Source: Calliopsis andreniformis
Lineage: Eukaryota > Arthropoda > Insecta > Hymenoptera > Andrenidae
Assembly: GCF_051401765.1 (NCBI RefSeq)
Contig: NW_027480432.1
Location: forward strand, 11,054,501-11,118,500
Length of the DNA: 64,000 bases
Direction: 5' to 3'
Shown here piece after piece: positions 1 to 13,744 of the stretch (position 1 is its first letter; each line of letters opens with the position of its first letter). The notes beneath the pieces were generated by a model. It searched no databases. It was given only the letters and a program-made list of their open reading frames with translations, and was not told where the DNA came from. A program made the translations under genes and the position numbers.

Positions 1-204
1 AGTTTCTGAATGAAAAGGAATGTAATATTTCGTAACAATGTTAATTTACAAAATGTACATATTAAATGTTTAATTCTTAAAATTAATTTTTAAAATTTAA
101 ATGGATTATAAACTTGGATTTGTCAAGATCTATTCTTTTCTGGCTGTTTTAAGAATTTACAGCACTCGTTTCTCTGATGTGCCATATCCTTAAACTAGAC
201 ATCA

Positions 205-394
205 TATATCAGACTCAGGGTTGTCAGAGGAACTATCTTTTTACCATTTGAGAAGAGTGGGAGAAGGTAGTACGGTGTGTTGGTGGAGCTTCTTCCGCTT
301 TTTTCGCTCAACCGACTCACTATACTACCTTCTCCCATTTCTCCTACATAGGAAAAAGAAAATTACGCCTACAACCCTGATTCAGGTCTGATAA
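205..394. repeat. foldback (inverted-repeat) element, about 190 bp
   Basis: The left arm around 207-275 (atcagactcagggttgt, then gagtgggagaaggtagta) is matched in reverse complement by the right arm around 320-392 (tactaccttctcccat, then acaaccctgattcaggtctgat). The arms are imperfect but extend over about 70 bp with a loop of about 45 bp. This is typical of a small non-autonomous DNA transposon. Confidence 0.6.
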
Positions 395-3300
395 ACTAAC
401 GTCACCCAGGCCACCTTTGGTCCTTTCTTCTACTTGCCCAGCCTATAAAGTCGTAGGGGATCGAGTCCCTCCACAATCACTTGATTTTTGCAAAGCTCCT
501 CAACTTCTACACTCTATACTTCGTTCACTGGGAGAACGCAGTTGTCGGTTGACGAGTTTTCGTATCCTTTGCGCAGTTCACGCCTACGCTCATTAGTTAT
601 TGGCTCTGTCACTCCCGAGCACATCCCTACCCATGAACCCCTTGTTGGGCCCTTGGAGGTCCTACCATTTCTAAAGAAAGTCACTTCTTCAAGTGTTAGC
701 GCATAAACGGTGTGAAAGAAATTTTGAGCAAGCAAACGATATTCTTTTAGATTTTAGTTTTCTCCGAAAGTATTAATGCGGCTCTGTTAGCAAATAAAAA
801 TCTTCTTGAATATCGTCTCTGTCGACCGAAAACGTACTGGTACTAGTCAGAATTCTTACTGCGTTGCAATACCATAAACGACCCTAGATTTCCCGTGTCA
901 TAAACTACCTGGTCGCATCGAACATTTTGTAGGAAATCTAGGAAACAGTTCTACCGTTGCTGTTTCTTTATAATCAAATAAGCTGTGGATTCTTATACAT
1001 TGATATCTCAATAAATATTGTTTCTTAATAGATAGAAACATTTGTTTCATTTGGACACTAGGTATACAGAGTAGAAAGAAGCAAGGCGTGTCCTTTTAGG
1101 CTCTTGAATCCTTCACCAATCTCAGTGGAAAAGTCAGTCGGGGCAATGGAAGTCATCTGCGTGAAACGACTGCGTTCTCTCAGTGAACGCAGTATAGAAC
1201 AATGATAACGACTACCTGGTCTATTGACTTGCGGAAAATTCTTAAACTTGCTGTAGACATATAACTAGTTTGTAGAATTTTCCAACACACTGTACTTTTT
1301 ATTGCTCTTGCTCACTTTGAAAAACTTTGTTACTACTTCGCGAGTCATCTGAGAGGGGGAAGTCTTCTCTGAGCCCTGTCCCATCATAACCTTCAGCGTT
1401 GTCGGAGATTTCCGTACCGATAGATGATACAGATTTCTGAATATGACGTGGGAAGGAGTAATAAAGGGGGAACAAAGAAGAAGGGCAATGCGCTGCTTCG
1501 TCTAGAAACAGGACAACACCACATTCCAACGCAGACGAAAGAAGACTTCTTCTATTACTATCCGAAATAGAAATAAAGGATGGGGACAGACTGAAACCGG
1601 AAACAATAGGTGCTTCGACAAGAATCATACTAGATTTCAGGAAAATAAGACTTCTATAATACCTGACAAAATGTTAACACTATTAAATGTTAACAGAATA
1701 TTAATGCTAATGTATATGTAAAGAAATCTGTTTCAAAAGATATCGCTGATATTTTGTTACCTGATAAGATAGATGGGAGTGATAGTGAACACAGCGACCC
1801 TTAATCATAATTTTGAATCGCACTTGTACATATGTATTTATATTGTATTATATTGTATTTGATTGTATTACATGTATACATGTATACATTCATATTATAC
1901 AGTGCGTTTCGAAACACGTCAGACACTATTACAACATGGATTCTACCTACATAGATAACAAAAAAAGCTAATCTAATCATATGTCTGGATATGCTTAGCT
2001 TTTTAGCTATACGCTATTTTCTGCTGCACAAAACGCTGGTTCAAATCCTATAAGAAATAAGAAAAACGTGAAACACTTTTAACGGATGGGTTCTAGATAC
2101 AAAGACAATGAAAAAAGATAAAATGCATGTATGCCCGAAACACACAAAGTTTTATAGTCACATGCTATTTTACACTCCGTAAAATGCGTGCCCACTTCTT
2201 GCCTTTACAGTATACTATCCTCTTTAAGGTACTATTAGGCACAGGGATATTCCAGCTACTTGAACAAATGGTACACAGTGATAGATTCTAAAGAAAGTAT
2301 CGCATCGTATGCAATATAACATTGCATATAACTATAAAACTAAGCGATTCTGGACACATGTACACATGAACTCTTTTCATTGCTTCGTATCTAGAATCTA
2401 TTCTCCATACATGTCCCACATCTTTGGAAACACCCTGTATTCTTATGTTATATGTTTGTGTCTGTATATGTTAATTACATGTACATGGTAATGAAGCATT
2501 TTAAAGAAAATTTAAAAACACATTTTTAATAAATCGATACTATTTTAATGAATGAACAAACATTATTTAATTAACATATTTAATTTAATTAACATATACT
2601 TAAGTTCATTTTAACCTTCCATAAATTTCATTTACGTTCATTACTCATTATATTTCTAATCTAAAACAGCAAGTTTCATGTCTAATGGATGATAATGTGG
2701 GCCTCATGGCGTGGTCATCCCGTTGCTAGGCTACTCAACACATTTCCCCCTTTCTTTGTTCCCCCTCTACTAGTAGTTACTACGTCAGACTCAGATATCC
2801 GTGATATCATTTTTCGATACAGAAGCCTTAGGATCCAATCAGGGAATTAATCAAGGAATCAGGGGTCCGAACTCCGTCTCATCCAATGAAGGAATTTAGT
2901 CACCGAGGATAAGACTGACTTCAGGTTACCACATGGTCGCCAGCGGATTGGGACCATGATGTGCTATTGCACTGCTTCCAGGAGGAGCAGTAGCATGTAA
3001 TATAGTCCCACACATCGACAAAACACGGGAGCCTAGGGGAAAGGAATTACTCTTCCCCAGGACGGAGTCCTGCCTGACGACGTGGAGGGAAAGGAAGCGC
3101 GAGAAGAACTGTCTTTGGTCAGATTTCCTGGTTGCCTCCGATTATAACGTATGCAAATACGGGCAAGCAGATTCGTTCCATCCTAGTCAGCAGCATCGGC
3201 GAGAAAGATTCTTCTTTCTTAATTTGTACCAACTTCAGAAGAAATAAATGAAAGATGCATGTAAAACTGTTTTTTCCTTAGCCATTTGATTGGCGAAATA

Positions 3301-4430
3301 ATTATGACAAAGGTTCTAATGTAGATAATTAATAACCGAAGTATCAGAATGCTTGTTACTCATTATGGAACGTTTAAATTGTATAAATAGATCATTTTGT
3401 CATATGAACGGATTTGCAAGATAAGTTAAATGTAACGTTACATCGTACAATAAAAGAGTCATAATAAAAATTTAAAAAAAAACCGCAAATACATTGAATA
3501 CTTTCGTTGTTTTCTTAAATTACGCATGCAGGGTGTTCAATAGCAGATGGGACAGAATTTAAGCAGCGATGCTAGATATTAAAATAAGGCTAAAATAAAA
3601 ATAATTCTTCTCTATACAACTGACTTTATAGAAAAAATAATGCGATATTTTGCCGATACAGGATGTATTAGTTGCATACCGATACCGGGTGTCACAAGTG
3701 TACGTTGAAATATTTTAAGGGGTGTTAGGGTACTGCAATTGGATCACCAAACACCCTATGACGTAGTGTCTGATCTGCCTTCGTTTTACAGTAATAATGT
3801 GTTAAAGTTTATATGTCTATTCAGTAAACTAAGAGCCGGATAATTTTGTAATTTTGCAGATACATTGAGGAGAAGCAATAGAAGAATAAAGTCTGATATA
3901 TTTTGTTGTATATCTTATGATTTAATTTTTATAAAGCTTTAAGCTCAAAAATACTCGTGGAAAAGAACGTAGATAACACGGACAGATGAAATATGGATCA
4001 AAAGACTATTAGCTGTTCAAGTATGACCTAATAATTGCGAAAATAACAATCGTTTACAGTAGTCCTATTTAAGAACTTGCGTTTGTGAGATTCTTAACAT
4101 ATGATAAGGATCTTCCGAAACAAACACAACCTTCTGAAACAACCGAATGGTCTAGGTTAGGGCTGACAAACTGGCGACAAACTTGTTTACGTAGTCACAA
4201 AAGAGCACCTCCCACCATACTTACTCGACTCCACGGCCTACCACTCCAAACGTTGCATTTATCCCAAGTATTCATTATTTCGTAGCGTCTGTCTGCCGTT
4301 TTGGTTTTGAGTCTCCTGAATCTTACGTGTTTATATGCAACAAGCAAAGAATTTTGTTCTGCTTGAACACGGCCACAATGTTCTTATTAAAAATTATGCA
4401 TATAAATATAATAAGTAGGAAATGCATTGT

Positions 4431-4645
4431 ACTATGGTAGAATTAATTTTAATAGGCGGCTCAGGGTCACTCAGCCCCTCACGCGCCTTTCTGGTGGGTT
4501 TCCCCACCGCGGCAGTTCCCCGTGTGCATGGACACACTTGCTACGCGTGTGGAATATCCGTGAGCTCACTCCTCTGCCCCACCAGAAAGGCGCGTGAGGG
4601 GCTGAGTGACCCTGAGCCGCCTGTTGAAATTAATTCTACCATAGT
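4431..4645. repeat. large near-perfect hairpin (foldback element), 215 bp
   Basis: The first 69 bases (beginning actatggtagaattaattt) recur as the reverse complement of the last 69 (ending aaattaattctaccatagt). By eye only two positions differ. The loop is about 77 bp. The arms are GC-rich (ggcggctcagggtcactcag) inside AT-rich flanks. No clear target-site duplication is visible. It is probably a young foldback element, and if transcribed it would form a long double-stranded RNA. Confidence 0.75.
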
Positions 4646-5461
4646 GCGCTATTCTGTTACTACTGTTACTATCCCGAACCTTATTCGAGCCACGAGCTGT
4701 GGGAAGTGGTAGTCGACTAGTGAGAGTCATCAGATTGGTGATGGGAAACATGCGACTTGTGGCTGAAAAAAGTTCGTCACCCTTGGTCTAGGTCAACGTA
4801 CTCTTTCAACGTGTTTGTCTTGCCGATATGTGTAGGCTACTTTTCATTTCTAAACACGGTGCTAACTTTAAGGCGGTATTACTGCAACACGTAGGCAGAG
4901 CGAACACTGTGTTAGAGCAGATTTTGTGAACCAGTTGGAGCAGGCTAACCATAGAATTACTGGCCAAAAGGGGAAGTAGCTCCCCACTTGCCTACTGTAA
5001 GCTACTTGGGGGCGTGGAACGTGCAAGAAAAGTCCTTTGGAGCGAGTGGGGACCTATCTCGTCCCAATAATTCGCTGGCAAGTCTGAATTAGGACACCCT
5101 ACAATCCCTTAAAATAGTTCAACGTATACTTGTTACACACTATATATACTTTAAATAAGTTTGATCCATTTGTATTGCAAAGTAACGTTGGAGGAATACT
5201 GCAAGAGTAACTGTTTTTGCTTTTTTCTTAATTGTCTTTGAAATATATTATATTGAACACTTTTACTCATTTCACATTTAATATACTACTCATACAAATT
5301 AAGAATTATTAAGTATGTAAATGATATGTCAATAATAAAGAAATGTATAAAACGAAAGTGAATATAATAAGAACGATGCGCGCAGTTGAGATTTCAATGA
5401 TAATATTATTAAAACTATAAGTAGTATAAAATTAACTTCGCTTGATAAAGAAAGATATTAT

Positions 5462-8400
5462 TTAGATTAGAGAATGACGAAGTCTCATTAAAAGGTAAGC
5501 AGGAATATATGATAGATATCTAACCTTTCTTGGTCTGCCCCTTTTTCCTTTGCCAGGTGTAGAGGTTGTCGATTGACAACTAGAGTGTAACAAGCTGCTC
5601 TTTCTCTTCGGCCATTGTAAATGTGAATCTAAGTGTTGTTTCAACTTATCTTGTCTAGCAAACATTCGCGGACAGATGCTACAAGCAAATGGTCTTTCTC
5701 CTGTATGTACTCTTCTATGTCTAGCTAAATGAGAAGCTCTTGTGAAGGCTAGAGTGCAGAGATCGCAAGAGAAAGGTTTATATTGCGCTCTTTCAGATTT
5801 TGTCAGTATTATTCTGCTTTCTTTTCCTTCATTCAGTCCTGCCTTCTTTGAAGAAATATCATTCTTTTTCTTTACCATTAATTTTGAATTTTCGTCTGTA
5901 TTCTTCAAAAAATCCTACAAATAAAAAAGTATCATATGAATATGGTTTCAACAATAACAATTGCGAACTTACAAGAACGGTCGATATAACTTGTGCTGCT
6001 CTCAATGATGTGAGTTGAATAGTTGATATTTGATAAGTGGAAGACTAAATTACTGATTAATAAATATACGAAAATGATTTTGAAAATGTCTTTCTAACTC
6101 CAATACAACTTAACGTATAATTTTAATGTTCTAGTTTCTGTTATGACATATATGTATGCACTCAAATACAGTGAATGAATATTAAAATGCCAATGATCCT
6201 GATTTAAAAATAAACTTCAATTGTGGTCAACTTTTCGTACCAGGCTCTCATCTCGTTCTTGTAAGTCGTCGTTCATCTGTATGTCTGGTACCGTTGGATC
6301 TGTAGATCTATTGTTAAAATTTGATTCAGATCTAACTAAGTTCGATAAATTTTCGTGACTTTCATCTCTCGTAGAACCTTCCTTTAAAATGGCACGTTCC
6401 TTCTTCTTGAATTCTACAAGATCACTGTTTCTTGTAGTACGTCCCACAGAGACCCTTTTCTGGCCTTTAAATCGCGTTTCTCTCCTATACATTGGTGGTG
6501 GCATACGTTTCTAAACAGTATAAAAGTAGTAAAGATTAAAACAAATTCTTGGTACACAAAAATAAAAATAACATCAAATTTGACACCTAACACTTTTTCC
6601 AATACTATTTGTGTTACTAGTGAACAGGCTTACCAGATACAAAGAATATTTTCTCGGAGGGGAACGAAGTTTCCTCACCCGAACGTCTCTTTCTGTCCAG
6701 TTCCATTTTTCTACTTAAAGAGGCACTCTCTGAGAGAGTAAAAATCGAGGAAAAAATTACTTTTTATATCCAGTGTTGCCAGATGTTGGGACAAAATTTC
6801 TTCCAGTAACGTCATAAGGTAGATGAGAGGGGATACAGTACGCAATCAAGTCAAATGCGCTGTATTCGCAAACTTCTACTCTCTGACACCACTAGAAGAC
6901 AATTTAGATCGGCATGTAGTAGTACTTTTTGTATCTGGCAAGCCTGATTGTAAAGCTGTTCACATAAGTTCACGGCAACTCAATTTATTTAATTGTTTCC
7001 ATTTACAATACATACGTAATATGTCTGTCTGTGTAAAACCATGAAAGTATAATAAAACCAATGTGCTCTTATGGCATATAAAAAACTATTGAACTCAGTA
7101 TGAAGATAACAATACAAATTAAGGAAATCCATTCGAATTAACAACGGATAACTTTACGTGTATCATGTGCGTGAGTAAAAACAACTCATATGCTCAGCTA
7201 TCATATCAGTAAAATCAAGTTTGATAACTAGTTAACACTAATCTTAATAAAAGTAAATACAAATAGAATCAAAAAAGCTAACTTTTTCAGGGTGTACAGT
7301 TGCAGGTGGGAAACAGTTTGAAGCTAAGAATGAGACATCTGGCATGGGCAAAATCTGGGCAGTAGTTTGAAAAAGATCAGGGTTTGAGGGTGGAACTTTA
7401 GAAAGTGGTGGGATTTTGGGCAGGTTTGTAAATGAGCAGAACTTTGGAAGGGATTAAAGGGTTAAAGGGAACTTATGGATTCGATTTGGGGTTACTGGTA
7501 GGGACAGAGGTGGGGTAGGGAGGCGGGCTATTGTTTCAAATGGGAACAAGAAGAAAGCGAAAAGCAATGATGGACAAAGGGTCAAGACATGTCGCCTAAC
7601 TTGGGTCTAATTAGAAAAAGTCAACCTAAACCTGGATCAAGAAAGATCCCGTCATGAATACAATATTCGACTATGATTCCATGAAACAGAAGGAAACTGT
7701 CGTTCCACGGAATGATAGTAGGCCGAGGAGTAGTACCCCAGTGATGTATGCAGCGTGTTAAACCATGAAGTCATGATCATGTAATCAGTCGGATAGAAAG
7801 AGAGAAAGGATCGGAACGTTCTTCTCTTCTACTGGCCACGTGATCGTAATGGCAAGGTTTATCACGCTGCATACCATCATTGGATGCCTCCTTATACGCA
7901 TTTAATGCACATGTACATACCTTGAACTTTACTTTCAACTTTAATCTGCTTAGTGAAACTTACTATTTGTGTTTCTGAAGATCGCAATGGTTCATCGAAA
8001 GAATCTTCGTGTCCATCGATTACCATCGGATCGTCTTCCACTTCGATATGATCTTCCAATGATTCCACGGAAGACTCTTTTGATAAAAATGAAATCATGG
8101 ATGGTTCCTTGATGTATTCGGTTGTATTGACCCTTGTTTCTATTTGACATAGCTGCAGTCGCGTCTCAACTTTGGAATATGAACTACGAGTCTTTTCTTG
8201 GTTCCTTTGGTCACCTGATAGACCACGAATCTCTAGGTCCGTCGCAGTCTTTATTAAGGAAGGCAAATGTTCTTCAGCGACATCGATGGTGCCTCGATAC
8301 ATAAAATCTAAGAGACATTCCATCTCTTCAACTGCAACACCTAATATTTAAAATAGTGTTAGATCAAAAGAATGGAATTTGCTTTCCATTTTATATACTA

Positions 8401-11400
8401 AAAGATGAACATTTTTAATTTATATATTCGCAATCTTTATAACATATATTTTCCAACTACATAAAAAATAGGTGCTATTTTGTCACAAGTTGAATACTAT
8501 TCGTTGAGAATGGGATTCCTGTGGCACACGGTTAAGAAATAAATTCTGATCTCTCTTTTACTATTACTTTATTAACAAGGCTTATTGTTTATTAACGAGG
8601 CTTATTTTAATAATAATTAATTAAACCTAAGCTTAAACACTAATACAATTTCTCTTAATTTAAATAATAAAGAGATATAAGTACTATTACGACACACAAA
8701 ACTCAGTCGGTAACTGTATCAAATAATAACTACCGACTATACCAAATAGAACTCATTTGATTAATTGAATAAAATACCATGGGAAATCTGCCTCAAACAG
8801 GAGGATTTCCAGGAACCAGTTACAACTATTGTGATCAAGAACATACTCAGAAGTTGGTAAAAGCTGCCTGGATTGAAAATGAATCAGAATTAGACTAAAG
8901 GTGGTTGAATCAAGAGAATAATCAGTGATTTTAGAAATAAACTTAAAAGAGTTATCATACATAAAATAACGTGCAATTAAAAAACTAAAATTCCCGGATA
9001 TTTAATGTGCATCAACAGAAGACAGTGAAATAATGATGATGATATGGAATGGTACGACAGGAGCCAGGAAGGACCTGGTTTCTAGGGTCTGGAATCTAGG
9101 GTCCAACGTCGGATCTTCAGTTTGGAAGCAGTCAGAACTCAGCGCCAGATTACGAGCTAACCTGATGGGTGCCGATCCGTTAAACGTAAAGGGCGCCAAA
9201 ATTAGGGCTGATAATAGAGCCTACAGTCAGATACATGGAGTGTGCAAGGAGCACGAATTATCCTATTTTAATATTGTCATAATAGCTCGAGATCACTCCG
9301 CCGAATGAAAGCAAAGTCTTCGAGGTTGATAGGAGCTTTCACATTTAACAGAAGTGTGAAACTGTTGCACTTTTGACTTTTGGGAACAGGTAGAAGTCAC
9401 ACGGTGCGAGATCTGGCGAATAGGGAGGATGATCAAGGGAGGATATCAAGATCGATATTGATCGATGAGTAGATGGCAGGAGCCACCTATGTCCCCCTTC
9501 CTTCAATGGTCTTCTCAAGGTCGTAGTCTCGAAACGTAGAACCTCTAAGCTTATGGATTTCCTCTGCCACCGTCTGCCAGCGATGTGGCGCCTTTGACTA
9601 CGTTCTTATACCTCGTCTTTGGGGACTTTTCTCCTGGAACGAGGAGCGAAGAGGCCCTCGTGGGGCCTCTTGCGTGGCGTCGGCTGGATACCTTGAATCG
9701 GCGCATCCCCTCCAACCGTGGTACAGCCATCCCATCAGTATCCTCTTGTGATTCTGTTCGACGGGCAACGACAGCTTTTTCCTAATCCTCGAGGCGTCGC
9801 CTCGATTTTATTTTGATCATAAACTAAATTTTTGCTTATATATTGTTGTGTATTTCCTTGCAACCTTGAACACAACATGTTTGCAGCATTTTTAATAATT
9901 TGTAATGTAAGATAATGCCGTGTCAAACATTTTGAATCATCTTTTGATCACATGTGACGTCACACTTTCATGTTATGTTTGTCTCGATTCCTGAATTTCT
10001 TATATACGCACTATACACAGGCTGTGTCTAGTAGTATATATGACCTACGTTTCGAGCTACCACCTGAACCCGCACATTCCTTAATGTTCACACATTTATA
10101 GAAATCAGAGCTATGGCCATGTATCTGCCTGGCTAGACCAGGAAACGGGAAAAATATCGAACGTTATCTGTTATGCACGGTGCTTGTGCGGACCATACAT
10201 AGTGAAGAACTCGACATGGATAAACAGATACACAAAACTATGGTAACCAATTCGTGTCCAGAGTATGGACACGACACGATTATGTATCAATAGACCCATC
10301 CATTGATGTTTCAAACAACTACCAACTTCGAGTGGTAACAATCAGAGCATGATTTATAGGTGGATATTTCTGAATCCTTTTTGCTACGTATATATGTATA
10401 TCCTTTTTCCTTTTTGCTATATATTCATTTAGCATTCTCACTCTCGAATTGTGCAACTGTAAATCAGCGGACAACTCAAATTCTTAGCTATAAAGTGCTG
10501 GAAGATCCTGTCCTTAAGGTTAGGTGCACATTGACGCGCAGACGATACAGACGACGCGGCGCAACACAGGGCCGAGGCAACATAGGAACATAGGAAAGAA
10601 ACAGCAGGCATAACTAGAAACAGGCACTGGATCACTTTTCATACAGCAGTCGTTAACCGAGGGTTAATCATGAAAATTTATAAAAGTGGTCATCTTCTAG
10701 ATGAAAGTGTCGGATTGGCTACCTATATTTCATCCATCCTAAATTCGGCTCAGGTTCGGGTGCAAACAAAACCTCAGAGATACTCAAAGGGTCTTGTGTT
10801 ATTATACTGATTGAGTAGTTTCATATTTGTATTTCATACCTAATATTTATATGGACGGCTACAAAAGTTATTTTAAATTGTATCTGAAAATTACCTTCTC
10901 AACACTTTATATGTGTCAGCGTGGAAGGAAGATGACAAAGTCTGGTGGTAAACACCTAGTAAAATTGTTATAAAGATTGATTACTGACTTCTAGAAAACG
11001 TACGAATTTAGAACATAAGACCTGGCCAACTTCCAACCGGATTAGTACTCATCGGAGGATTTAAAACTGTCACCCACTTAACTGTACAGCGCGTGAACAT
11101 TATCAAACCAACGTCATATTTACATTATATCGCTCACTAGCTGCAAACAGATTCTTGCGAAAAACAGATTCTTGCGTAAAATGAAGTTATTGCTTTATTG
11201 CTCGAAGAATTATGATTTTTGGATTATGTCATTGTTGTAATAAATGAGCGATGTGTAGCTAAAATGTAAGTGCATCCACCTATTTGTAATAGCACCAATG
11301 TTGTCCTGTTATGGATGGGTGAACGTATTTACATTTAAATTACATGTAATTATATGAATATATTGAGGTTGGACCAGTGTTGTTCATGTACTGTATTGTT

Positions 11401-13744
11401 AAGTGGGCGACAGACATTATTGGTATTTGTGGCAGACGATGCAAAGAGCACGATTCACGAAGACGTTCCTTTGCTGCTAGCACAAAGGCTTTATATCATC
11501 CAAGAATCATATTATTATATGCGCGAAAGCATGACCACCTGTCGGGTGTAGACAATTCCTCACGAGTTTGTGAACGTACAACTTGGACTATCCATGGGTT
11601 GTGATCTTATGTCAAAAATACATGCTCTAAAGAAAGTCATTGTCAGTGTTGCCATAGGGCGGGACAAGCCAGAGTGTGCCTACAGTGCGATTTTCCAGAG
11701 CTGAACCCTGAACGTGCCAAGAGGCTGGTATCATGACCCGACAAGGACCCAACACTAGATGCGTATTTCAAGCAACGTTGTCAGATTGTGTATCCAATCG
11801 AATCTATCGTTCTGTCCTTGAAAGCAAATGCGTCTTTGTCACTGACTCGATAAAGCAGATTCCTTAGATTCCTTCATCTGCAACACACCTCATGCTAAAT
11901 TGATTACTTATTGCATATTCCTTTATCAATCGAAGGGATTTTGATAACGATTCAATATAATATAGGCATGCACGAAGTTCCAAGGTAATTTAACACGTTC
12001 GTCGCCCAGCGCGATTCGGTTGAGTTTCTCGCTGGGCCCAAATCCGACTGTCAACGCGCAGTAACGTAAACAAGCGATAAGCAGGAATATCAACAATGTA
12101 ACTCGAGTATTAGAATTATATTATTATCTTCGATTTATTGTAAAGAATAAAGAAGTGTTTTGTATTGAAATGGGAATGTGATAAGTTTGTCGGTTAGAGA
12201 ACTGCCTGGAATCTGTAAGGGTAAATCAGGATCGGCGTGATGAGCGGTCACACGAAATGAATTTTCTGGCGTTTATGCTAACAGTAAAAACGATGTTCGT
12301 CTTTATTAGTGGTATTTGCCAGTCATGACGGCTGCTCGTACAAGAATGATCTTTTGACCATTTTTTTAACCGTGAGGACGCCTTCGTCAGTATCGCCCTT
12401 TTCTGTGTTCAACAAGAACAGCGTCACCCATATTTGGGTGACGGGGCCCCCACGGAAGCATACACTTGGGTGACGTCACCCAGATATGGGTGACGTGGTG
12501 ACGAACGTGTTAAAACGCTGTTTTTAACCTGTTTCGAATTTAAATTAAATCAAGCCAAGTTGTCCGCTAGTTTTTCTGTGCGGCACGAGTCTCCCTACAT
12601 CGCTAACAGGATTCGACACCCTTATTAACCGCCATTGCAATAACGCTAGGTGGCGCCGCTGAGAAAGAAGAACGTCAGGCAAAAATAGGGAATAAGCAAG
12701 GACCTGTGAAGATCCACGACTAATTGTAAGTATTCGTAGACAATTGGTTAAGGCCTAATGAGTAGGGCGAGTTTTGCATGATAGAAGCACTACTCAGGAA
12801 CTGGAGGAGCAACAACATCACAAGTTAAAGGACCCAACCACCAGTGCTCAACTCTAGAAAATCGGATTGTAGTGATGTCGTACAGTAGAAGAGTGGGAGT
12901 ATAGCAGACGATGCAGTCAAATGCAGTGCAGCACCTGCACTCTTCTACTCTACAACATCACTGGAAAACATTTTGTCCCAACATACAAGAATACTGGTCA
13001 TTGTCATTTACTGGTAAAGTGAAAATTAAAAAGGGTGATATAATATATAAAAATGAACTTCGAAACAATTTGTTTGTACGTGCGCATAGGTTATTTAAAT
13101 GGCCTGTTTTAAATGTTTTAAATGTTTTAAATGATTATGCACTTTATAACACGTGTTTGTAATACATTATATTAACTATTACGTCAATTTCTTAGACATC
13201 CCTTTTTAGTAAGACTAGTATAGAAATAAATATTACGTCATAAGTTTCTTACAACTATTTCATACTTTATATCTTCACCTATTTTGTTTAATTCAATTTT
13301 GAAATGAAATTTGCCTAAAATTATTTTAAAATATTATGGATTTTAGAAATAGAAAATAAAAACTGATTAGAAAAGTTATTTAACAATTGAAAATTTCTGG
13401 AATCTCTAGAATTATTTTCATTATTTTTCTTCATCTTTCTTGATAAAAAATTATGAGGTGCAATTTATTTAAAATATTATATTAAATACCTATTGATTTA
13501 CCTTTTAAAATAAGAATTGGCTGTTCACCATAATGTTCCTTAAAAACTCTTTCGAAGTAGGGACTGCATGCTGCTAATACCAGTCTGTGTGCTCTTAGCA
13601 TACCACCTTGACAAGCTAAAGTTGTATCAGTCAAGGAACCACTTTTGTACAATCCTTCAAACAATCCAGATAAATTTGCTAGATGATTGTTCCAAGTAAG
13701 GTTGAATGTCTTCTCACCCATTCTTGTAATGCTTCAACTGTTCC
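5462..13744 (-). CDS. BTB (POZ) domain C2H2 zinc-finger transcription factor, five exons
   Basis: Probable DNA-binding regulator of the insect BTB-ZF class (lola/tramtrack type architecture). Exons read on the minus strand: about 13744-13502 (ATG at 13721), 8340-7921, 6710-6634, 6510-6241 and 5914-5462. All junctions have GT-AG borders and compatible phases (1, 1, 0, 0), giving about 479 aa. Exon 1 starts [17 protein letters not shown] and, with the start of exon 2 ([14 protein letters not shown]), forms the BTB dimerisation domain (residues about 1-118). The middle is an acidic and then basic linker. Exon 5 holds two C2H2 fingers (about 379-399 and 407-427, linker TGERPF) and an AT-hook-like GRPRK near 455. 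An acceptor in front of 13744 implies a further 5' UTR exon. The first intron is 5.2 kb and carries a piggyBac-type MITE and a mariner remnant. The orthologue is not identified. The last exon could also splice on at AAAG|GTTAGA after GRPRK. Confidence 0.85.
9366..9434 (-). pseudogene. mariner transposase fragment
   Basis: The minus strand reads [19 protein letters not shown], the signature around the third catalytic aspartate of mariner-type transposases (SPDLAPxDxxLF). Frame is lost on both sides, so this is only a remnant inside intron 1 of the BTB zinc-finger gene. No terminal repeats could be paired with it. Confidence 0.75.
11990..12513. mobile_element. piggyBac-type non-autonomous element (MITE), 524 bp
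   Basis: Both ends show the tetranucleotide TTAA followed inward by matching terminal repeats: TTAACACGTTCGTCGCC at the left, and the reverse complement TTAACACGTTCGTCACC at the right. TTAA target duplication is the hallmark of the piggyBac superfamily. A subterminal inverted repeat (gcccagcg / cgctgggc) lies just inside the left end. Repeated GGGTGACG units, including the palindrome gggtgacgtcaccc, lie near the right end. It codes for nothing visible. Confidence 0.75.
12870..12962. repeat. short hairpin, about 93 nt
   Basis: The arm agtgatgtcgtacagtagaa (continuing gagtg) pairs with the reverse complement of cactcttctactctacaaca (continuing tcact): 25 bp with about three mismatches around a loop of about 43 nt. 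The size resembles a pre-miRNA, but it could equally be a minimal foldback element. It lies in intron 1 of the BTB zinc-finger gene, and its transcription is unknown. Confidence 0.5.

Larger units (their letters stand above)
1..5461. other. gene-poor flank, no supported gene
   Basis: Several reading frames of 60-110 codons occur here (for example around 514-735 and 1299-1628), but none shows a recognisable domain, a conserved start or convincing splice borders. Apart from the two foldback elements listed separately (205-394 and 4431-4645), I see only AT-rich sequence with scattered GGGTGT-type repeat ends (about 3530 and 3684). The GC-richer patches at 2700-3200 and 4740-5090 look like old repeats, but I could not assign them. 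Confidence 0.5.

Noticed and set aside
2030..2052. tRNA B-box-like ggttcaaatcc
   Set aside because: No matching A box or acceptor-stem pairing could be found around it.
9585..9785. 66-codon GC-rich plus-strand frame
   Set aside because: No recognisable domain, no splice borders and no conserved start. Probably part of an old repeat.
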